The notes: generated by a model not told the origin, from the letters alone. Positions 29,801 to 40,285 are shown, numbered from the stretch's first letter. The stretch is DNA of 64,000 bases from Polynucleobacter sp. MWH-UH24A (GCF_018687475.1 NZ_CP061292.1:1736001-1800000); one strand, 5' to 3'. Numbers and translations are program-made.

Positions 29801-30667
29801 AATACAACTGGCATCTGCAGAGGTTGGATCAACAGCAAAAACCAGTCCATGCTTTTCTGCTGCATCCGCTACACGACGCGTCACGACCCCAGCACCAGAA
29901 AAAATCAGTGGTACGGGATTACTTAAGCCAGGTAATGCTCTTTGTGTGACATCTCCAAGATCAATTAACTTTTCCGTATTGATCACGGCCGACATTGCCA
30001 CCATTGGAATGGCGCCGCCGGTATAACCCGTACCCCCACCTCGCGGAACAATCGTCAACCCCAACTCGATACATGCTCTAACTAAATTGGGAATCTCTGC
30101 TTCCGTGTCTGGCTTTAAAACAACAAATGGATATTCAATTCGCCAATCGGTTGCATCGGTAACATGAGCAACGCGCGACATGCCATCAAATGCAATATTG
30201 TCTGCATGCGTGAACTTGGAAAAAACTTTTTTGGCATGTTTTCGTAATTGCGAAACCGTTTGAAAATTATTTGCAAAGGATTCCACTGCAATGCGAGCAG
30301 CTGCTAGTAAATCGCTAACCTGCTCAGCAAAATCCCCTGAGATCCTTTTTTCAACTTCACCCAAACGATGCCACAAAGCCTGAATCAGAGCCTCACGTCG
30401 TGTGGGGTTATCCAATAAATCATCTTGCAAGTACGGGTTGCGCTCAACAACCCAGATATCGCCCAACACTTCAAACAGCATCCTGGCAGAGCGGCCAGTG
30501 CGTCGTACACTGCGTAACTGCTCCAAAATTTCCCATGCCTTGACACCCAAGAGACGAATAACGATCTCTCGATCGGAAAACGAGGTGTAGTTATACGGAA
30601 TCTCACGAAGACGATGGGATTGCGTATCAATCTCAGACAAACTATCTAAGGAGATAGGTGCGTTCAT
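26831..30667 (-). CDS. FAD-linked oxidase / Fe-S / CCG-domain fusion oxidoreductase (DUF3683 type)
   Basis: This 1278-residue protein has an N-terminal DUF3683-like region (about 1-150). Next is a PCMH-type FAD-binding domain with [14 protein letters not shown] near residue 212, then an FAD-oxidase C-terminal domain (about 480-780) with [13 protein letters not shown]. Two ferredoxin-like cluster motifs follow ([11 protein letters not shown] near 812, [12 protein letters not shown] near 872). The last part holds two cysteine-rich CCG modules ([10 protein letters not shown] near 1019, CCGYPQ, SCGTC, and CCGESG near 1178). The layout resembles YdiJ-like D-2-hydroxyacid dehydrogenases with quinone-side Fe-S units. 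Its substrate is unknown. Confidence 0.85.
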   Translation of the reverse strand: MNAPISLDSLSEIDTQSHRLREIPYNYTSFSDREIVIRLLGVKAWEILEQLRSVRRTGRSARMLFEVLGDIWVVERNPYLQDDLLDNPTRREALIQALWHRLGEVEKRISGDFAEQVSDLLAAARIAVESFANNFQTVSQLRKHAKKVFSKFTHADNIAFDGMSRVAHVTDATDWRIEYPFVVLKPDTEAEIPNLVRACIELGLTIVPRGGGTGYTGGAIPMVAMSAVINTEKLIDLGDVTQRALPGLSNPVPLIFSGAGVVTRRVADAAEKHGLVFAVDPTSADASCIGGNIAMNAGGKKAVLWGTALDNLATWRMVDPDGNWLDVERLDHNLGKIHDQALARFRLTWSDGKAAPQVKVLRSEVLEIEGAKFRKAGLGKDVTDKFLSGLPGIQKEGCDGLITSATWILHRMPKHMRTVCLEFFGQARDAIPSIVEIKAYLDDLSKKGGPLLAGLEHLDDRYLKAVGYSTKSKRNGLPKMVLIGDIAGENEEAVAAATSEVVRMANRRVGEGFVAVSGEARKKFWLDRARTAAIAKHTNAFKINEDVVIPLERMGEYTDGIDQINIELSLKNKIQLLDALEHYLSQATLPIRANDEIEDISKAEMVGDRVIQAQTLLREVRMLWTEWLQKIDQFFPQLQDGTLRASWKKELLAPLQIIFGGSTFDLVLKEIKSIHQKILRKRVFVALHMHAGDGNVHTNIPVNSDDYEMLQDAHRAVDRIMVLARSLDGVISGEHGIGITKLEYLTDEELKEFRSYKNRVDPNGHFNKGKLMPNASLQMAYTPSFGLMGHESIIMQQSDIGAIADSVKDCLRCGKCKPVCATHVPRANLLYSPRDKILATSLLIEAFLYEEQTRRGVSIRHWEMFDDVAAHCTVCHKCHTPCPVKIDFGDVTMNMRNLLRKMGQRRFNPGTSASMLFLNATNPETIRMSRKVMIEWGYGLQRFAHQLFKKWAVQQTQSPPATVGKPALKEQVIYFVNKKMPGNLPKKTARALLDIENADYVPIIRNPLETSVDTEAVFYFPGCGSERLFSQVGLATQAMLWHVGVQTVLPPGYLCCGYPQKGNGDFDKAEKMITDNRVLFHRVANTLNYLDIKTVVVSCGTCYDQLAGYQFDQIFPGCRIIDIHEYLLEKGLRLEGVGGVRYMYHDPCHTPMKLQDPLKTVNELIRLEDGTAIPKNERCCGESGTLAITRPDISTQVRYRKQIEMEKGANDLRKDFAGDVKVLTSCPSCLQGLSRFDGDSDTKADYIVVEMAKHLLGENWLESYVTKANQGGIERVLV

Positions 30668-30717
30668 GGTGACCAGTCGATTAAAGCTCTATTTTAGATG
30701 AGCTTGATCATTTCCGT

Positions 30718-30734
30718 TGCCAATCAATTTGGCA
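30718..30734. promoter_or_regulatory. Inverted repeat in the divergent oxidoreductase-ilvA gap
   Basis: TGCCAA and TTGGCA are separated by five bases in the 119-base divergent gap. A TTGCCA hexamer within it could also be a -35 element for ilvA. An operator is plausible, but no regulator family can be assigned. Confidence 0.3.
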
Positions 30735-30761
30735 CAATACTGAATTAATTTAAGGACTTAT

Positions 30762-30797
30762 ATGCCAAGCATGGTACGCTTTCGTGATGAAAAATGA
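30762..30797 (+). other. Eleven-codon open frame overlapping the ilvA start
   Basis: An ATG preceded by AAGGA at five bases opens a frame of 11 codons (MPSMVRFRDEK) whose stop lies 8 bases inside ilvA, in a different frame. The ilvA ATG itself lacks a ribosome site, so this frame may couple translation. It carries no run of Ile, Val or Leu codons, so it is not a classical attenuator leader peptide. Confidence 0.3.
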
Positions 30798-32307
30798 TTA
30801 TTTACACCGAATTGAGAACGCCAAGGTCTATGACGTTGCGCGAAAAACCGAACTAGAAAAAGCCCGGGATCTGAGCGCCCGCTTCCAAAACACGATTCTT
30901 TTAAAGCGCGAAGATAACCAGCCTGTGTTCTCGTTTAAGTTGCGAGGTGCGTATAACAAAATGGCTGGATTGAGCCCAGCGGCCCTAAAAAAGGGGGTAA
31001 TTGCAGCTTCTGCTGGTAATCATGCTCAAGGTGTTGCTCTGGCCGCCGCCAAACTTAAGTGCAAGGCGGTGATCGTGATGCCGATTACCACCCCTCAAGT
31101 CAAAATTGATGCGGTTAAGGCGCACGGTAGCAAGTGGGTTGAACTCGTCTTAACGGGTGACTCGTACAGCGATGCTTATCAAGAAGCTCAACTACTCCAA
31201 AAAAAGAAGGGGTACACGTTTATTCATCCTTTTGATGATCCAGATGTTATTGCTGGCCAAGGTACGATCGCCAAAGAAATTCTCGATGAACACCCCGAGC
31301 CGATTGATGCGATTTTTGTAGCAATTGGTGGCGGTGGACTAATTTCTGGAATCGGCTCTTACATTAAAGCGATTAGACCCAAGATCAAAGTGATTGGTGT
31401 GCAAACGGTTGACTCGGATGCAATGAAACAGTCCTTGAAACTGGGGAAACGGATTGAACTTAAGGAAGTTGGCTTGTTTTCTGATGGCACTGCTGTAAAG
31501 CAGGTAGGTAAGGAGACCTTTAAGATCTGCCAACGGGTGATAGACGACATCGTCTTGGTGGATACCGATGAACTCTGCGCGGCAATCAACGATGTCTTTA
31601 CTGACACCCGCAGTATTTTGGAGCCTGCCGGTGCGCTCGCCGTTGCCGGTCTAAAAAAATATGTGGAGAAGCATCGCCTCAAAAAGAAAACCTTGGTCGC
31701 CATTGCATGCGGCGCCAATATGAACTTTAGTCGTTTACGTTTTGTGGCTGAACGGGCCGATGTGGGTGAATTTCGTGAGGCCGTCTTTGCGGTCACCATT
31801 CCCGAAGAGCGAGGCTCATTCAAAGCCTTTTGCAAAATGCTTGGTAAACGTAATGTCACTGAATTTAATTATCGTATCGCCCATGCGGATCAGGCGCATC
31901 TTTTTGTTGGCATCGGAACTCAACGTGCCGGCGATAACAAAACGATTGCGAGTGCTTTTCGTAAAGCAGGATTTGCAACTATTGATCTAAGCCATGATGA
32001 GTTAGCAAAGACTCATCTGCGACACATGGTTGGTGGAAGTTCTGCATTAGCGAAAGACGAGTTACTCTATCGCTTTGAGTTTCCAGAACGCCCGGGGGCG
32101 CTCATGCGCTTTCTCGACAGCCTAGCCCCCAATTGGAATATCAGCTTATTTCATTACCGTAATCATGGCGCGGATTATGGACAAATCTTATTGGGCATTC
32201 AGGTCCCTAAGAATGAACAGTCCGCCTTTAAACAATTTTTGGCAACTTTGGGCTATCCTCATTGGGATGAAAGCAAGAATCCTGCATACCGCCTATTTCT
32301 AAAATAA
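30787..32307 (+). CDS. ilvA: Biosynthetic threonine ammonia-lyase IlvA
   Basis: The protein is about 506 residues. It is a PLP enzyme that deaminates threonine to 2-oxobutanoate, the first step to isoleucine. The PLP lysine is in SFKLRGAYNKM, followed by ASAGNHAQGVA and the Gly-rich phosphate loop AIGGGGLISGIG. Two C-terminal ACT-like domains (about 325-505), with VTIPEERGSFKAFC and FEFPERPGALMRFL, mark the long, isoleucine-regulated type. I chose ATG 30787; an adjacent GTG at 30784 is equally close. Confidence 0.95.
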   Translation: MKNDYLHRIENAKVYDVARKTELEKARDLSARFQNTILLKREDNQPVFSFKLRGAYNKMAGLSPAALKKGVIAASAGNHAQGVALAAAKLKCKAVIVMPITTPQVKIDAVKAHGSKWVELVLTGDSYSDAYQEAQLLQKKKGYTFIHPFDDPDVIAGQGTIAKEILDEHPEPIDAIFVAIGGGGLISGIGSYIKAIRPKIKVIGVQTVDSDAMKQSLKLGKRIELKEVGLFSDGTAVKQVGKETFKICQRVIDDIVLVDTDELCAAINDVFTDTRSILEPAGALAVAGLKKYVEKHRLKKKTLVAIACGANMNFSRLRFVAERADVGEFREAVFAVTIPEERGSFKAFCKMLGKRNVTEFNYRIAHADQAHLFVGIGTQRAGDNKTIASAFRKAGFATIDLSHDELAKTHLRHMVGGSSALAKDELLYRFEFPERPGALMRFLDSLAPNWNISLFHYRNHGADYGQILLGIQVPKNEQSAFKQFLATLGYPHWDESKNPAYRLFLK

Positions 32308-32308
32308 G

Positions 32309-33223
32309 ATGTCTTATACCCTCGCTGGAAAACTAGTCGTTGCCATTTCATCGAGAGCACTCTTTGACTTTGAGGAAGAAAACCGCCTGTTCGAGGAAAG
32401 TGACGATAGCGCCTACATGAAATTACAGCTAGAGCGTCTTGCGATCCCTGCCCAAGTGGGCGTTGCCTTTCCCCTCGTAAAGAAGTTACTGCGCTTTAAT
32501 CAAGATCAACCACGCGTCGAAGTCGTGATCCTGTCGCGTAATGACCCAGTCAGCGGTTTGCGCGTTTTTCGTTCTGCTAAACACCATGGGCTTAGCATTG
32601 AACGCGGAGTCTTTACTCGGGGCAGACCGCCATATCACTACTTAAAATCATTACAGGCCAACCTTTTTTTATCAGCCAACGAGGAAGACGTACGCGCTAC
32701 CCTAGACGCCGGCTTTCCGGCAGCGCGCGTCTACCCAGAATCAACCAAAATGGCTGAGAATAATCCCAATGAAATCCGGATCGCCTTTGATGGTGATGCG
32801 GTTTTATTTTCAGATGAAGCAGAACAGGTTTTTCAGGATCAAGGCCTAAAGGCGTTTGTCGATCATGAAAGCCAGCGTGCTGCCATTCCGTTGCCACCAG
32901 GGCCCTTTAAGCCACTGCTTGCTGCCCTTCATCAATTACAAGCCGAATCTGAGCCTAAAAATGAAATGCGGATTCGAACAGCCCTAGTCACAGCCCGTTC
33001 TGCACCAGCCCATGAGCGCGCTATTCGGACATTAATGAACTGGGGGATTGATGTGGATGAGGCAATGTTTCTTGGGGGCTTATCCAAGCGCGAGTTTCTT
33101 AAAGAGTTTGAGCCCGACTTTTTCTTTGATGACCAAACTGGTCATTGCAATGCTGCTTCCAGCGTCGCTCCAACAGGGCACGTAATCTCTGGGGTTAGTA
33201 ATACCAACCGGTCCAAAACCTAA
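32309..33223 (+). CDS. 5'-nucleotidase (cN-I-like family)
   Basis: The 304-residue protein resembles the bacterial relatives of cytosolic 5'-nucleotidase I: it has VVAISSRALFDFEEEN at the N-terminus and the segments VILSRNDP, IAFDGDAVLFSDEAE and FFFDDQTGHC, whose acidic residues recall HAD-type metal sites. It would dephosphorylate nucleoside monophosphates. The start is one base after ilvA stops. The name is by family resemblance; no substrate is inferred. Confidence 0.75.
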   Translation: MSYTLAGKLVVAISSRALFDFEEENRLFEESDDSAYMKLQLERLAIPAQVGVAFPLVKKLLRFNQDQPRVEVVILSRNDPVSGLRVFRSAKHHGLSIERGVFTRGRPPYHYLKSLQANLFLSANEEDVRATLDAGFPAARVYPESTKMAENNPNEIRIAFDGDAVLFSDEAEQVFQDQGLKAFVDHESQRAAIPLPPGPFKPLLAALHQLQAESEPKNEMRIRTALVTARSAPAHERAIRTLMNWGIDVDEAMFLGGLSKREFLKEFEPDFFFDDQTGHCNAASSVAPTGHVISGVSNTNRSKT

Positions 33224-33231
33224 ATTTTTCT

Positions 33232-34071
33232 ATGTCGGAATTTGTTCTCGGTCAGCAAAGTGCTTATCCCAATCAGTATGACCCGGGTCTACTCTTTCCC
33301 ATCCCCCGCGCTCAGAATCGCAAGAAACTGGGTATTGAAGAAGGATCGCGTTTACCTTTTTTGGGAATTGATCTCTGGAATGCATTTGAGCTGAGTTGGC
33401 TAAATCCCAAAGGCAAACCGCAGATCGCTCTGGCTGAATTTTCGATTCCAGCAGAGTCGCCATTCATGATCGAGTCAAAATCGTTCAAACTCTATCTCAA
33501 TAGCTTGAATCAACATCCTTTCGAAACTCTTGAAGCAGTCCGCGCATGTCTGCGCCATGATTTAAGTGCGGTACTTGGCAGTCCCTTGCAAATCAAGCTT
33601 CTTCAGCCTTCGGAATTACAAGACCAAAAAAAGTATCCGCTCATGCAAGAACTAGATGGCCAACTTCTCGATCGACTTGATATTGAAGTCAATCCAGCAC
33701 AAATTGCTGACCCAACTCTTCTAAGCGCTGATCAAAGCTCAGCCCCAATCACGCAAACCTTAGTGTCACATCTACTCAAATCCAATTGCCCGGTCACAGG
33801 TCAGCCCGATTGGGCTAGCGTACAAATTCATTACCAAGGTCGACCCATCAAAGAGGAAGGTCTTTTGCGCTACCTCATTGGCTTTCGTAATCTTGGGGAA
33901 TTTCACGAACACTGCGTTGAAAAAATCTTTTGTGATATTAAGAATCATTGCCAACCAGAAAAGTTGTCTGTTTATGCCCGTTACACTCGACGGGGTGGCT
34001 TAGATATCAATCCATTTCGTGCCGATTTCAATGCTGCCTGGCCCAACAATATTCGTCACGCCAGGCAATAA
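33232..34071 (+). CDS. queF: NADPH-dependent preQ0 reductase QueF
   Basis: This 279-residue enzyme reduces the nitrile of preQ0 to the amine preQ1 on the way to queuosine in tRNA. It is the long two-domain T-fold form. The catalytic cysteine is in LKSNCPVTGQPDW (about residue 182) and the substrate-binding Glu lies in NLGEFHEHCVEKIF. It is convergent with ssb, with two bases between the stop codons. Confidence 0.95.
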   Translation: MSEFVLGQQSAYPNQYDPGLLFPIPRAQNRKKLGIEEGSRLPFLGIDLWNAFELSWLNPKGKPQIALAEFSIPAESPFMIESKSFKLYLNSLNQHPFETLEAVRACLRHDLSAVLGSPLQIKLLQPSELQDQKKYPLMQELDGQLLDRLDIEVNPAQIADPTLLSADQSSAPITQTLVSHLLKSNCPVTGQPDWASVQIHYQGRPIKEEGLLRYLIGFRNLGEFHEHCVEKIFCDIKNHCQPEKLSVYARYTRRGGLDINPFRADFNAAWPNNIRHARQ

Positions 34072-34073
34072 CA

Positions 34074-34514
34074 CTAGAACGGAATATCGTCATCCATTGC
34101 ATCAAGCGCACTGGCTCCCGAGCTTGATGGACTCTCAGCCGGCTTAGATCGGCCTGAAGATTCCTCTCCAGAGCCAGACATCCGAGCACCAAGCATTTGC
34201 ATGCTGTCAGCGATAATTTCGGTGGAATACTTTTCTTGTCCACTTTGATCGGTCCACTTTCGAGTCCGTAAGCGACCCTCGACATAAACCTGTGAACCTT
34301 TTTTTAAGTATTGGCCTGCGATTTCTGCCAACTTACCGAAAAAGGCGATGCGATGCCATTCGGTATTCTCTTTCATCTCGCCCGTTTGTTTGTCTTTATA
34401 GCGATCTGAAGTGGCAACTGAAATATTGGTGACAGCGTCACCGCTGGGCATATACCGAGTTTCTGGGTCGCGCCCAACATTACCAACGATGATGACTTTA
34501 TTGACTGAAGCCAT
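34074..34514 (-). CDS. ssb: Single-stranded DNA-binding protein
   Basis: The 146-residue protein has the N-terminal OB-fold (about 1-108) starting [20 protein letters not shown], and contains [21 protein letters not shown]. The linker is Ser/Gly-rich and the conserved acidic tip ends MDDDIPF, which recruits repair and replication partners. It follows the YajR-like transporter gene by 41 bases on the same strand. I saw no SOS box in that gap. Confidence 0.97.
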   Translation of the reverse strand: MASVNKVIIVGNVGRDPETRYMPSGDAVTNISVATSDRYKDKQTGEMKENTEWHRIAFFGKLAEIAGQYLKKGSQVYVEGRLRTRKWTDQSGQEKYSTEIIADSMQMLGARMSGSGEESSGRSKPAESPSSSGASALDAMDDDIPF

Positions 34515-34555
34515 TTTGTCTCCCGAAGAAAATTAAATAAAAAGTGTGGCTAAAG

Positions 34556-35719
34556 CTACTTTGCGGTTTGCGACGATGAAATATCACGCATTGGCCAAGC
34601 AATTATAAGCCAGGCAATAATCAAAACGGCGCCACCCATGAATACCGAGAGGTTTCCGAACAGTTGCATCATTAGTCCACCAAGCGCCGCCCCGGTAAAT
34701 AATCCGACAGACTGAGTTGTGTTGTAGATACCCAATGCGGCTCCTTTTTCATCTTTGGCCCAACGCGATACCATTGAGGGCTGCAGAGCCTCGAGTAAAT
34801 TAAATCCGACAAAGTAAATCAACAGTGCACTGACAATGACTGTTATGGAATGGGCTTGCAAAAAGATGATTTGTGCAATCAATAAGATGACAACGGCTGT
34901 AAGCAATACAAGCCGTAATTTCTTTTTCTTTTCGCCATAAATAATCCCCGGCAACATCAGAAAGAATGAAACAACGACAACTGGAAAATAAACTTTCCAA
35001 TGATCGTCTAATGGCAAGCCTGCTTCCACGAGTAAACGAGGAACAACAAGGAACATTGCCACTTGGGTAGCGTTTAGAACAAACACTCCCACATTAAGCC
35101 GAAATAATTCAGGTCTTAGAAAAATTTGCTTTAACGGCTGATGTTCATTCCGAATTTGCTTCGGAGGACTTGGCACCATAAACCAGGCCACCAAAAACCC
35201 AATCAGTCCAAGTACTGCCAGTAATAAAAACATGCCATCGAGTCCAATGGCTCGATAAATCGGGGTAGCAATTACTAACGAGAGGGCAAAGGAGATGCCA
35301 ATACTGCCTCCCACAATTGCCATTGCTGCAGTTCTAACTTGCTCGCGGGTTAAATCCGCCACCCATGCAGATACTGCGGCAGAGATTGCGCCTGCTCCCA
35401 TCAGTCCTCGCCCGATCGCAATCCAAAGCAAATCGTCTTGACTGGCTGCAATCAAGGAACCGGCAATAAACAAGCTCAATCCCCATAAAACCACGGGCTT
35501 ACGACCCACCCGGTCAGAGAGAATCCCCAAGGGAATATGAAAAAAGGCCTGAACAATATTAAAAATACCCAGAGCCAGACCTACCCATAAGGCATTCTCT
35601 CCTCCGGGCAAATCCCTGGCATGTAAGGAGAAGACGGGTAAAAGCAAGAATAGGCCCAGCATCCGCAAGCCAAAGATACCGGCAAGAGCAAGGGTTGAGC
35701 GCAGTTCGGAAGAGTTCAT
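34556..35719 (-). CDS. MFS transporter, YajR-like
   Basis: This 387-residue transporter has about twelve membrane helices. The MFS motif A is GILSDRVGRKP between helices 2 and 3, and the N-terminal half (GLRMLGLFLLLPV, LTREQVRTAAMA) is close to E. coli YajR. The soluble C-terminal YAM domain of YajR is missing; the protein ends shortly after helix 12. The substrate is unknown. It is divergent from uvrA across 37 bases and lies upstream of ssb. Confidence 0.85.
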   Translation of the reverse strand: MNSSELRSTLALAGIFGLRMLGLFLLLPVFSLHARDLPGGENALWVGLALGIFNIVQAFFHIPLGILSDRVGRKPVVLWGLSLFIAGSLIAASQDDLLWIAIGRGLMGAGAISAAVSAWVADLTREQVRTAAMAIVGGSIGISFALSLVIATPIYRAIGLDGMFLLLAVLGLIGFLVAWFMVPSPPKQIRNEHQPLKQIFLRPELFRLNVGVFVLNATQVAMFLVVPRLLVEAGLPLDDHWKVYFPVVVVSFFLMLPGIIYGEKKKKLRLVLLTAVVILLIAQIIFLQAHSITVIVSALLIYFVGFNLLEALQPSMVSRWAKDEKGAALGIYNTTQSVGLFTGAALGGLMMQLFGNLSVFMGGAVLIIAWLIIAWPMRDISSSQTAK

Positions 35720-35756
35720 GGGAAAAGGCTATATTAACAAGTTACGCTAAAAAATC

Positions 35757-38669
35757 ATGAATAACGAAATCAAAATCCGTGGGGCTCGTACCCACAACCT
35801 AAAAAATATCAATCTCGATATCCCGCGTGAGAAGCTCGTGGTGTTGACCGGCTTATCCGGTTCTGGCAAAAGCTCTTTGGCCTTTGATACGCTCTACGCG
35901 GAAGGGCAACGACGCTATGTTGAATCGCTCTCAGCGTACGCTCGCCAATTTCTACAGTTGATGGAAAAGCCCGATGTCGATGTGATTGAGGGCTTATCGC
36001 CTGCGATCTCCATCGAGCAGAAGGCAACTAGCCATAACCCGCGCTCAACGGTTGGTACTGTCACAGAGATTCATGATTATTTGCGTCTACTGTTTGCGCG
36101 TGCGGGCACCCCCTACTGCCCGGACCATGACCTTGCCCTTGAAGCCCAAAGTGTTTCGCAAATGGTTGATACCGTGATGGCAATGCCGCTTGATGCCAAG
36201 CTGATGATCTTAGCCCCAGTAGTCAGTGAGCGCAAAGGTGAGTTTGTTGACTTATTCGAAAATCTCCAAGCACAAGGATTTGTCCGCTTTCGCATTCGTT
36301 CGGGTGGTGGCACGAGTAACGCAGCTAAAGCCGAGATCGTCGAAGCCGATCATCTACCGCAACTAAAAAAAAATGATAAACACTCCATTGAAGTGGTGGT
36401 TGATCGAATTCGTGTCAAGGAGGATATTCAGCAACGACTCGCTGAATCGTTTGAAACCGCCCTGCGACTTGCTGATGGCAAGGCGATGGTAGTGAATATG
36501 GACTCGGGGGAAGAAACTATTTTCTCCAGCAAATTTGCATGCCCCATATGCTCCTACTCATTGCAAGAACTTGAGCCCCGCCTGTTTTCCTTTAACAACC
36601 CGATGGGAGCCTGCCCCAGTTGCGATGGACTTGGTCACATCTCGTTCTTTGATCCCAAACGGGTAGTGGCACATCCCGATCTATCTTTGGCTGCAGGAGC
36701 AATCAAAGGGTGGGACCGTCGTAACCAGTTTTACTTCAAGCTTTTACAAACCTTATCAAAGTTTGGCGGCTTTGATCTTGAAAAGCCCTTTGAAAAATTA
36801 CCCAAAAAAGCCCAAGACTTAATCCTTTATGGGTCTGGAGACGTAAGCATCCCATTTGAGTACCTCAATGAAAAAGGTCGCTCCGTAGTACGTGAGCATC
36901 CGTTTGAAGGAATTTTGGCGAATTTTGAGCGGCGCTATCGAGAAACCGACTCAGGAGCAGTCCGTGAAGAATTAGCTCGTTATCAAAATATTCGGGCGTG
37001 CCCTGAATGCAATGGCACCCGTTTACGCAAGGAGGCCCGCTTTGTCAAAGTAGGAGATGGTCAGCAAGCCCGCGCCATTTATGAGATCAGCGCCTTGCCC
37101 CTGCGTGAAGCCCAAGACTATTTCAACAGCATTCAATTAAAGGGCGCCAAACGAGAAATTGCTGACAAAATCATTAAGGAGATCGCATCTCGTTTACGCT
37201 TTTTGAATGATGTGGGCTTGGATTATCTATCCTTAGAACGCAGTGCCGATACGCTTTCTGGTGGCGAGGCGCAACGAATACGGCTTGCTTCGCAAATTGG
37301 CTCTGGACTAACCGGTGTGATGTATGTACTTGATGAACCATCGATTGGCTTGCATCAGCGTGATAACGATCGTTTAATTGCAACCCTAAAACACCTTCGC
37401 GATCTTGGTAATAGCGTTTTGGTCGTAGAGCATGACGAGGACATGATTCGGGCCTCAGACTATGTGATTGATATAGGCCCTGGTGCGGGCGTGCATGGCG
37501 GAAAGATTGTTGCGACAGGAACTCCTCGTGAAGTCGAGCAAAATTCTGCTTCACTAACCGGTGCCTACCTGTCTGGTCAAGAAAAAATTGCGGTTCCCCA
37601 AAAACGCACAGAACATGATGGACGCTTTCTAAGCATTATTGGTGCGAGTGGTAATAATCTTCAAAGTGTTGATGCACATATTCCTGTGGGCTTATTGACT
37701 TGCGTTACTGGCGTATCCGGGTCTGGTAAATCGACTTTGATTAATGACACCTTGCATCATGCAGTTGCACAACATCTTTATGGCTCAAGTGCTGAACCAG
37801 CAGAGCATGATCATATCGACGGTATCGAACACTTCGACAAAGTGATCAATGTGGATCAATCGCCGATTGGCCGCACACCACGCTCCAATCCTGCTACCTA
37901 TACTGGTCTATTCACTCCCATTCGAGAACTCTTTGCGGGAGTTCCGGCCGCTCGTGAACGCGGTTATGAGGCCGGTCGATTCTCTTTTAATGTCAAAGGT
38001 GGCCGCTGCGAAACCTGTGAGGGCGATGGCGTCCTCAAGGTCGAAATGCATTTCTTACCGGATGTGTATGTACCCTGCGACGTGTGTCATGGCAAACGCT
38101 ACAACCGTGAGACTTTAGATATTCGCTACAAAGGCAAAAACATTCATGAGGTCTTATCGATGACGGTAGAACAAGCTCATGAATTCTTCGAAGCGGTCCC
38201 GGTTGTGAAACGTAAACTTAAAACCTTACTTGATGTTGGTTTAGGGTATGTCTGTCTTGGTCAAAGCGCCACCACTCTCTCAGGCGGAGAAGCACAACGC
38301 GTCAAACTCTCGCTAGAGCTATCAAAACGGGATACGGGACGAACCCTTTATATCCTTGATGAGCCAACAACGGGTTTGCATTTTCATGACATCAAACTAT
38401 TACTTGAGGTGATTCATACTCTTAAAAAACAGGGAAATACTGTAGTCATCATTGAGCACAATCTGGATGTGATTAAAACTGCAGACTGGTTAATTGATCT
38501 TGGGCCCAATGGAGGCGCTGGTGGTGGTCAAATCATTGCAACTGGATCCCCCGAAGAAGTTGCAAATCGCCCCGTTAGCTTCACAGGCAAATACTTAAAG
38601 CCTCTCTTAAAAAAGCAGGTTAATTCAAGCCCAATCAAGAAAAAGGATCTCGAGAAGCTTGGTCTTTAA
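35757..38669 (+). CDS. uvrA: Excinuclease ABC subunit A
   Basis: This 970-residue tandem ABC ATPase of nucleotide excision repair shows Walker A motifs [14 protein letters not shown] (about residue 32) and [14 protein letters not shown] (about 650). It has two LSGGEAQR signatures and zinc-binding cysteines in CPICSYSLQ...ACPSC and CETCEGDG...[10 protein letters not shown]. It is about 30 residues longer than E. coli UvrA, mostly at the C-terminus. The divergent 37-base gap contains no LexA-like palindrome by eye. Confidence 0.98.
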   Translation: MNNEIKIRGARTHNLKNINLDIPREKLVVLTGLSGSGKSSLAFDTLYAEGQRRYVESLSAYARQFLQLMEKPDVDVIEGLSPAISIEQKATSHNPRSTVGTVTEIHDYLRLLFARAGTPYCPDHDLALEAQSVSQMVDTVMAMPLDAKLMILAPVVSERKGEFVDLFENLQAQGFVRFRIRSGGGTSNAAKAEIVEADHLPQLKKNDKHSIEVVVDRIRVKEDIQQRLAESFETALRLADGKAMVVNMDSGEETIFSSKFACPICSYSLQELEPRLFSFNNPMGACPSCDGLGHISFFDPKRVVAHPDLSLAAGAIKGWDRRNQFYFKLLQTLSKFGGFDLEKPFEKLPKKAQDLILYGSGDVSIPFEYLNEKGRSVVREHPFEGILANFERRYRETDSGAVREELARYQNIRACPECNGTRLRKEARFVKVGDGQQARAIYEISALPLREAQDYFNSIQLKGAKREIADKIIKEIASRLRFLNDVGLDYLSLERSADTLSGGEAQRIRLASQIGSGLTGVMYVLDEPSIGLHQRDNDRLIATLKHLRDLGNSVLVVEHDEDMIRASDYVIDIGPGAGVHGGKIVATGTPREVEQNSASLTGAYLSGQEKIAVPQKRTEHDGRFLSIIGASGNNLQSVDAHIPVGLLTCVTGVSGSGKSTLINDTLHHAVAQHLYGSSAEPAEHDHIDGIEHFDKVINVDQSPIGRTPRSNPATYTGLFTPIRELFAGVPAARERGYEAGRFSFNVKGGRCETCEGDGVLKVEMHFLPDVYVPCDVCHGKRYNRETLDIRYKGKNIHEVLSMTVEQAHEFFEAVPVVKRKLKTLLDVGLGYVCLGQSATTLSGGEAQRVKLSLELSKRDTGRTLYILDEPTTGLHFHDIKLLLEVIHTLKKQGNTVVIIEHNLDVIKTADWLIDLGPNGGAGGGQIIATGSPEEVANRPVSFTGKYLKPLLKKQVNSSPIKKKDLEKLGL

Positions 38670-38705
38670 ATCCAGCAATGGGGCAGTCGGCATATACTTA
38701 TCCCC

Positions 38706-39695
38706 ATGAATGCAAAGAACCAACGCGCTCTAGAATTAGCTTGCGCCACCCTTGAATTAGAAGCGGATGCGATTCGCAAAATGCGCGACCGCTTGGCTCA
38801 AGGGGGACAATCGGCCTTGCTGCTTTCGGTTGATCTTCTAGAACAATGCCGCGGTCGGATAGTTGTCTCTGGAATTGGTAAATCAGGTCACATTGCGCGT
38901 AAGGTAGCCGCTACCTTTGCATCAACAGGCTCTCCTGCATTTTTTGTGCACCCTGCTGAAGCAAGTCATGGTGATTTAGGTATGGTGACTCGTGAGGATG
39001 TATTCGTAGCGATTTCAAACTCTGGTGAAACCGAAGAATTGCTAACGATTGTTCCGATCATCAAAAGAACTGGCGCAAAGTTAATTGCATTAACGGGTGA
39101 TCCCAATTCCTCACTTGCCAAATTAGCGGATGCGCATCTTGACATTAGCGTTGATAAAGAAGCATGCCCGCTCAATATGGCGCCAACAACCAGCACAACG
39201 GCAGCCTTAGCAATGGGTGATGCATTGGCTGTTTCCCTATTAGATGCACGCGGCTTTAAAGCCGAAGACTTTTTGCGCTCCCACCCCGGTGGAAGGTTGG
39301 GCCGAAAACTGATTGCCCATGTCTCAGAAGTCATGCGTGATCTCTCAAGCACCCCCAAAATTAATGAGAAGGCAACCTTTGCAGAAGCACTCACTGAAAT
39401 GAGTCGCCAAAAAATGGGCTTAGTCGTGATTGTGAATGACGCCAATCAGGTGTTGGGTATTTTGACCGATGGCGATTTGCGACGGCTTATGGAAAAAGAG
39501 GTGAGTATCAGCTCCATCAGTTTGGTGGATGCCATGACCCCCAATCCAAGAACAATCCCGCCCGATTTAATCGCTGAAGAAGCGATTGGAATGATGGAGC
39601 AACATCGGATTAATCACTTAATCGTGGCCGATCCCAAAAAACACTTACTAGGGGCCCTCAACTTACACGACCTATTTGCAGCCAAGGTAATTTGA
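38706..39695 (+). CDS. kdsD: D-arabinose-5-phosphate isomerase KdsD/KpsF
   Basis: The 329-residue protein has an N-terminal SIS sugar-isomerase domain (VSGIGKSGHIARKVAATFAS, FVAISNSGETEELL) and two C-terminal CBS domains (about 210-329). It makes arabinose-5-phosphate for Kdo, the inner sugar of LPS. It is followed by kdsC three bases later, the third Kdo enzyme, and then lptCAB. Confidence 0.95.
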   Translation: MNAKNQRALELACATLELEADAIRKMRDRLAQGGQSALLLSVDLLEQCRGRIVVSGIGKSGHIARKVAATFASTGSPAFFVHPAEASHGDLGMVTREDVFVAISNSGETEELLTIVPIIKRTGAKLIALTGDPNSSLAKLADAHLDISVDKEACPLNMAPTTSTTAALAMGDALAVSLLDARGFKAEDFLRSHPGGRLGRKLIAHVSEVMRDLSSTPKINEKATFAEALTEMSRQKMGLVVIVNDANQVLGILTDGDLRRLMEKEVSISSISLVDAMTPNPRTIPPDLIAEEAIGMMEQHRINHLIVADPKKHLLGALNLHDLFAAKVI

Positions 39696-39698
39696 TCG

Positions 39699-40274
39699 AT
39701 GGCACCAACTCTTCAGACACACACAACAAACCCATTAACGCACTACCCCCAGGCTTTAGAACGGGCGGCTCAAATTCGCTTCTTGGTACTTGATGTCGAT
39801 GGCGTTCTAACCAACGGTCAGGTTTTTTTCGGGCCAGACGGTAGAGAATTGGTCAAGGGGTTTGATATTCAAGATGGGTTGGGTATCAAACTGCTCCAAA
39901 GTATTGGGGTTGAATGTGCTGTCATTACTGGTCGCCACTCCAAAATGGTCCTTGGACGATGTGATGAACTCGGAATTACGCATGTTTTTACTGGCGTTCA
40001 AGATAAAAAATCAGCGCTTGATGACTTACAAAAAAAAGTTACGTGCAATCCTGCCATCGACCTAGCGGTCATGGGGGATGACTGGCCTGATCTCGCGATC
40101 ATGCAGTCTGCAGCATTGCGCATTGCTCCGGCTCAGGCACATGAGGCTGTTCGTCAAATTGCGCACTACGTTACACGCGCCAAGGGTGGCTTTGGTGCTG
40201 TTCGTGAAGCATGCGATTTGATCCTTAAAGCCCAAGATCAATACGATTCACTATTAACCAAAGCTAAAGGCTGA
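39699..40274 (+). CDS. kdsC: Kdo-8-phosphate phosphatase KdsC
   Basis: This 191-residue HAD phosphatase lacks a cap domain, typical of the tetrameric C0 class. Motif I is VLDVDGVLTNG, motif II ITGRHS, and motifs III/IV are MGDDWPDLAIM. It releases phosphate from Kdo-8-phosphate. It starts three bases after kdsD. Confidence 0.95.
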   Translation: MAPTLQTHTTNPLTHYPQALERAAQIRFLVLDVDGVLTNGQVFFGPDGRELVKGFDIQDGLGIKLLQSIGVECAVITGRHSKMVLGRCDELGITHVFTGVQDKKSALDDLQKKVTCNPAIDLAVMGDDWPDLAIMQSAALRIAPAQAHEAVRQIAHYVTRAKGGFGAVREACDLILKAQDQYDSLLTKAKG

Positions 40275-40285
40275 GTAAATCCTTT

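Noticed and set aside
31359..31859. Open frame of 166 codons antisense to ilvA
   Set aside because: Rich in Ser, Thr, Arg and Ala as expected of a frame opposite a coding gene; ilvA motifs on the sense strand are intact.
35720..35756. Possible LexA box in the uvrA/transporter divergent gap
   Set aside because: No CTG-N10-CAG type palindrome is present in the 37 bases; none is seen before ssb or ruvC either.
38966..39445. Open frame of 159 codons antisense to kdsD
   Set aside because: Fully inside kdsD with no independent start signal or family resemblance.
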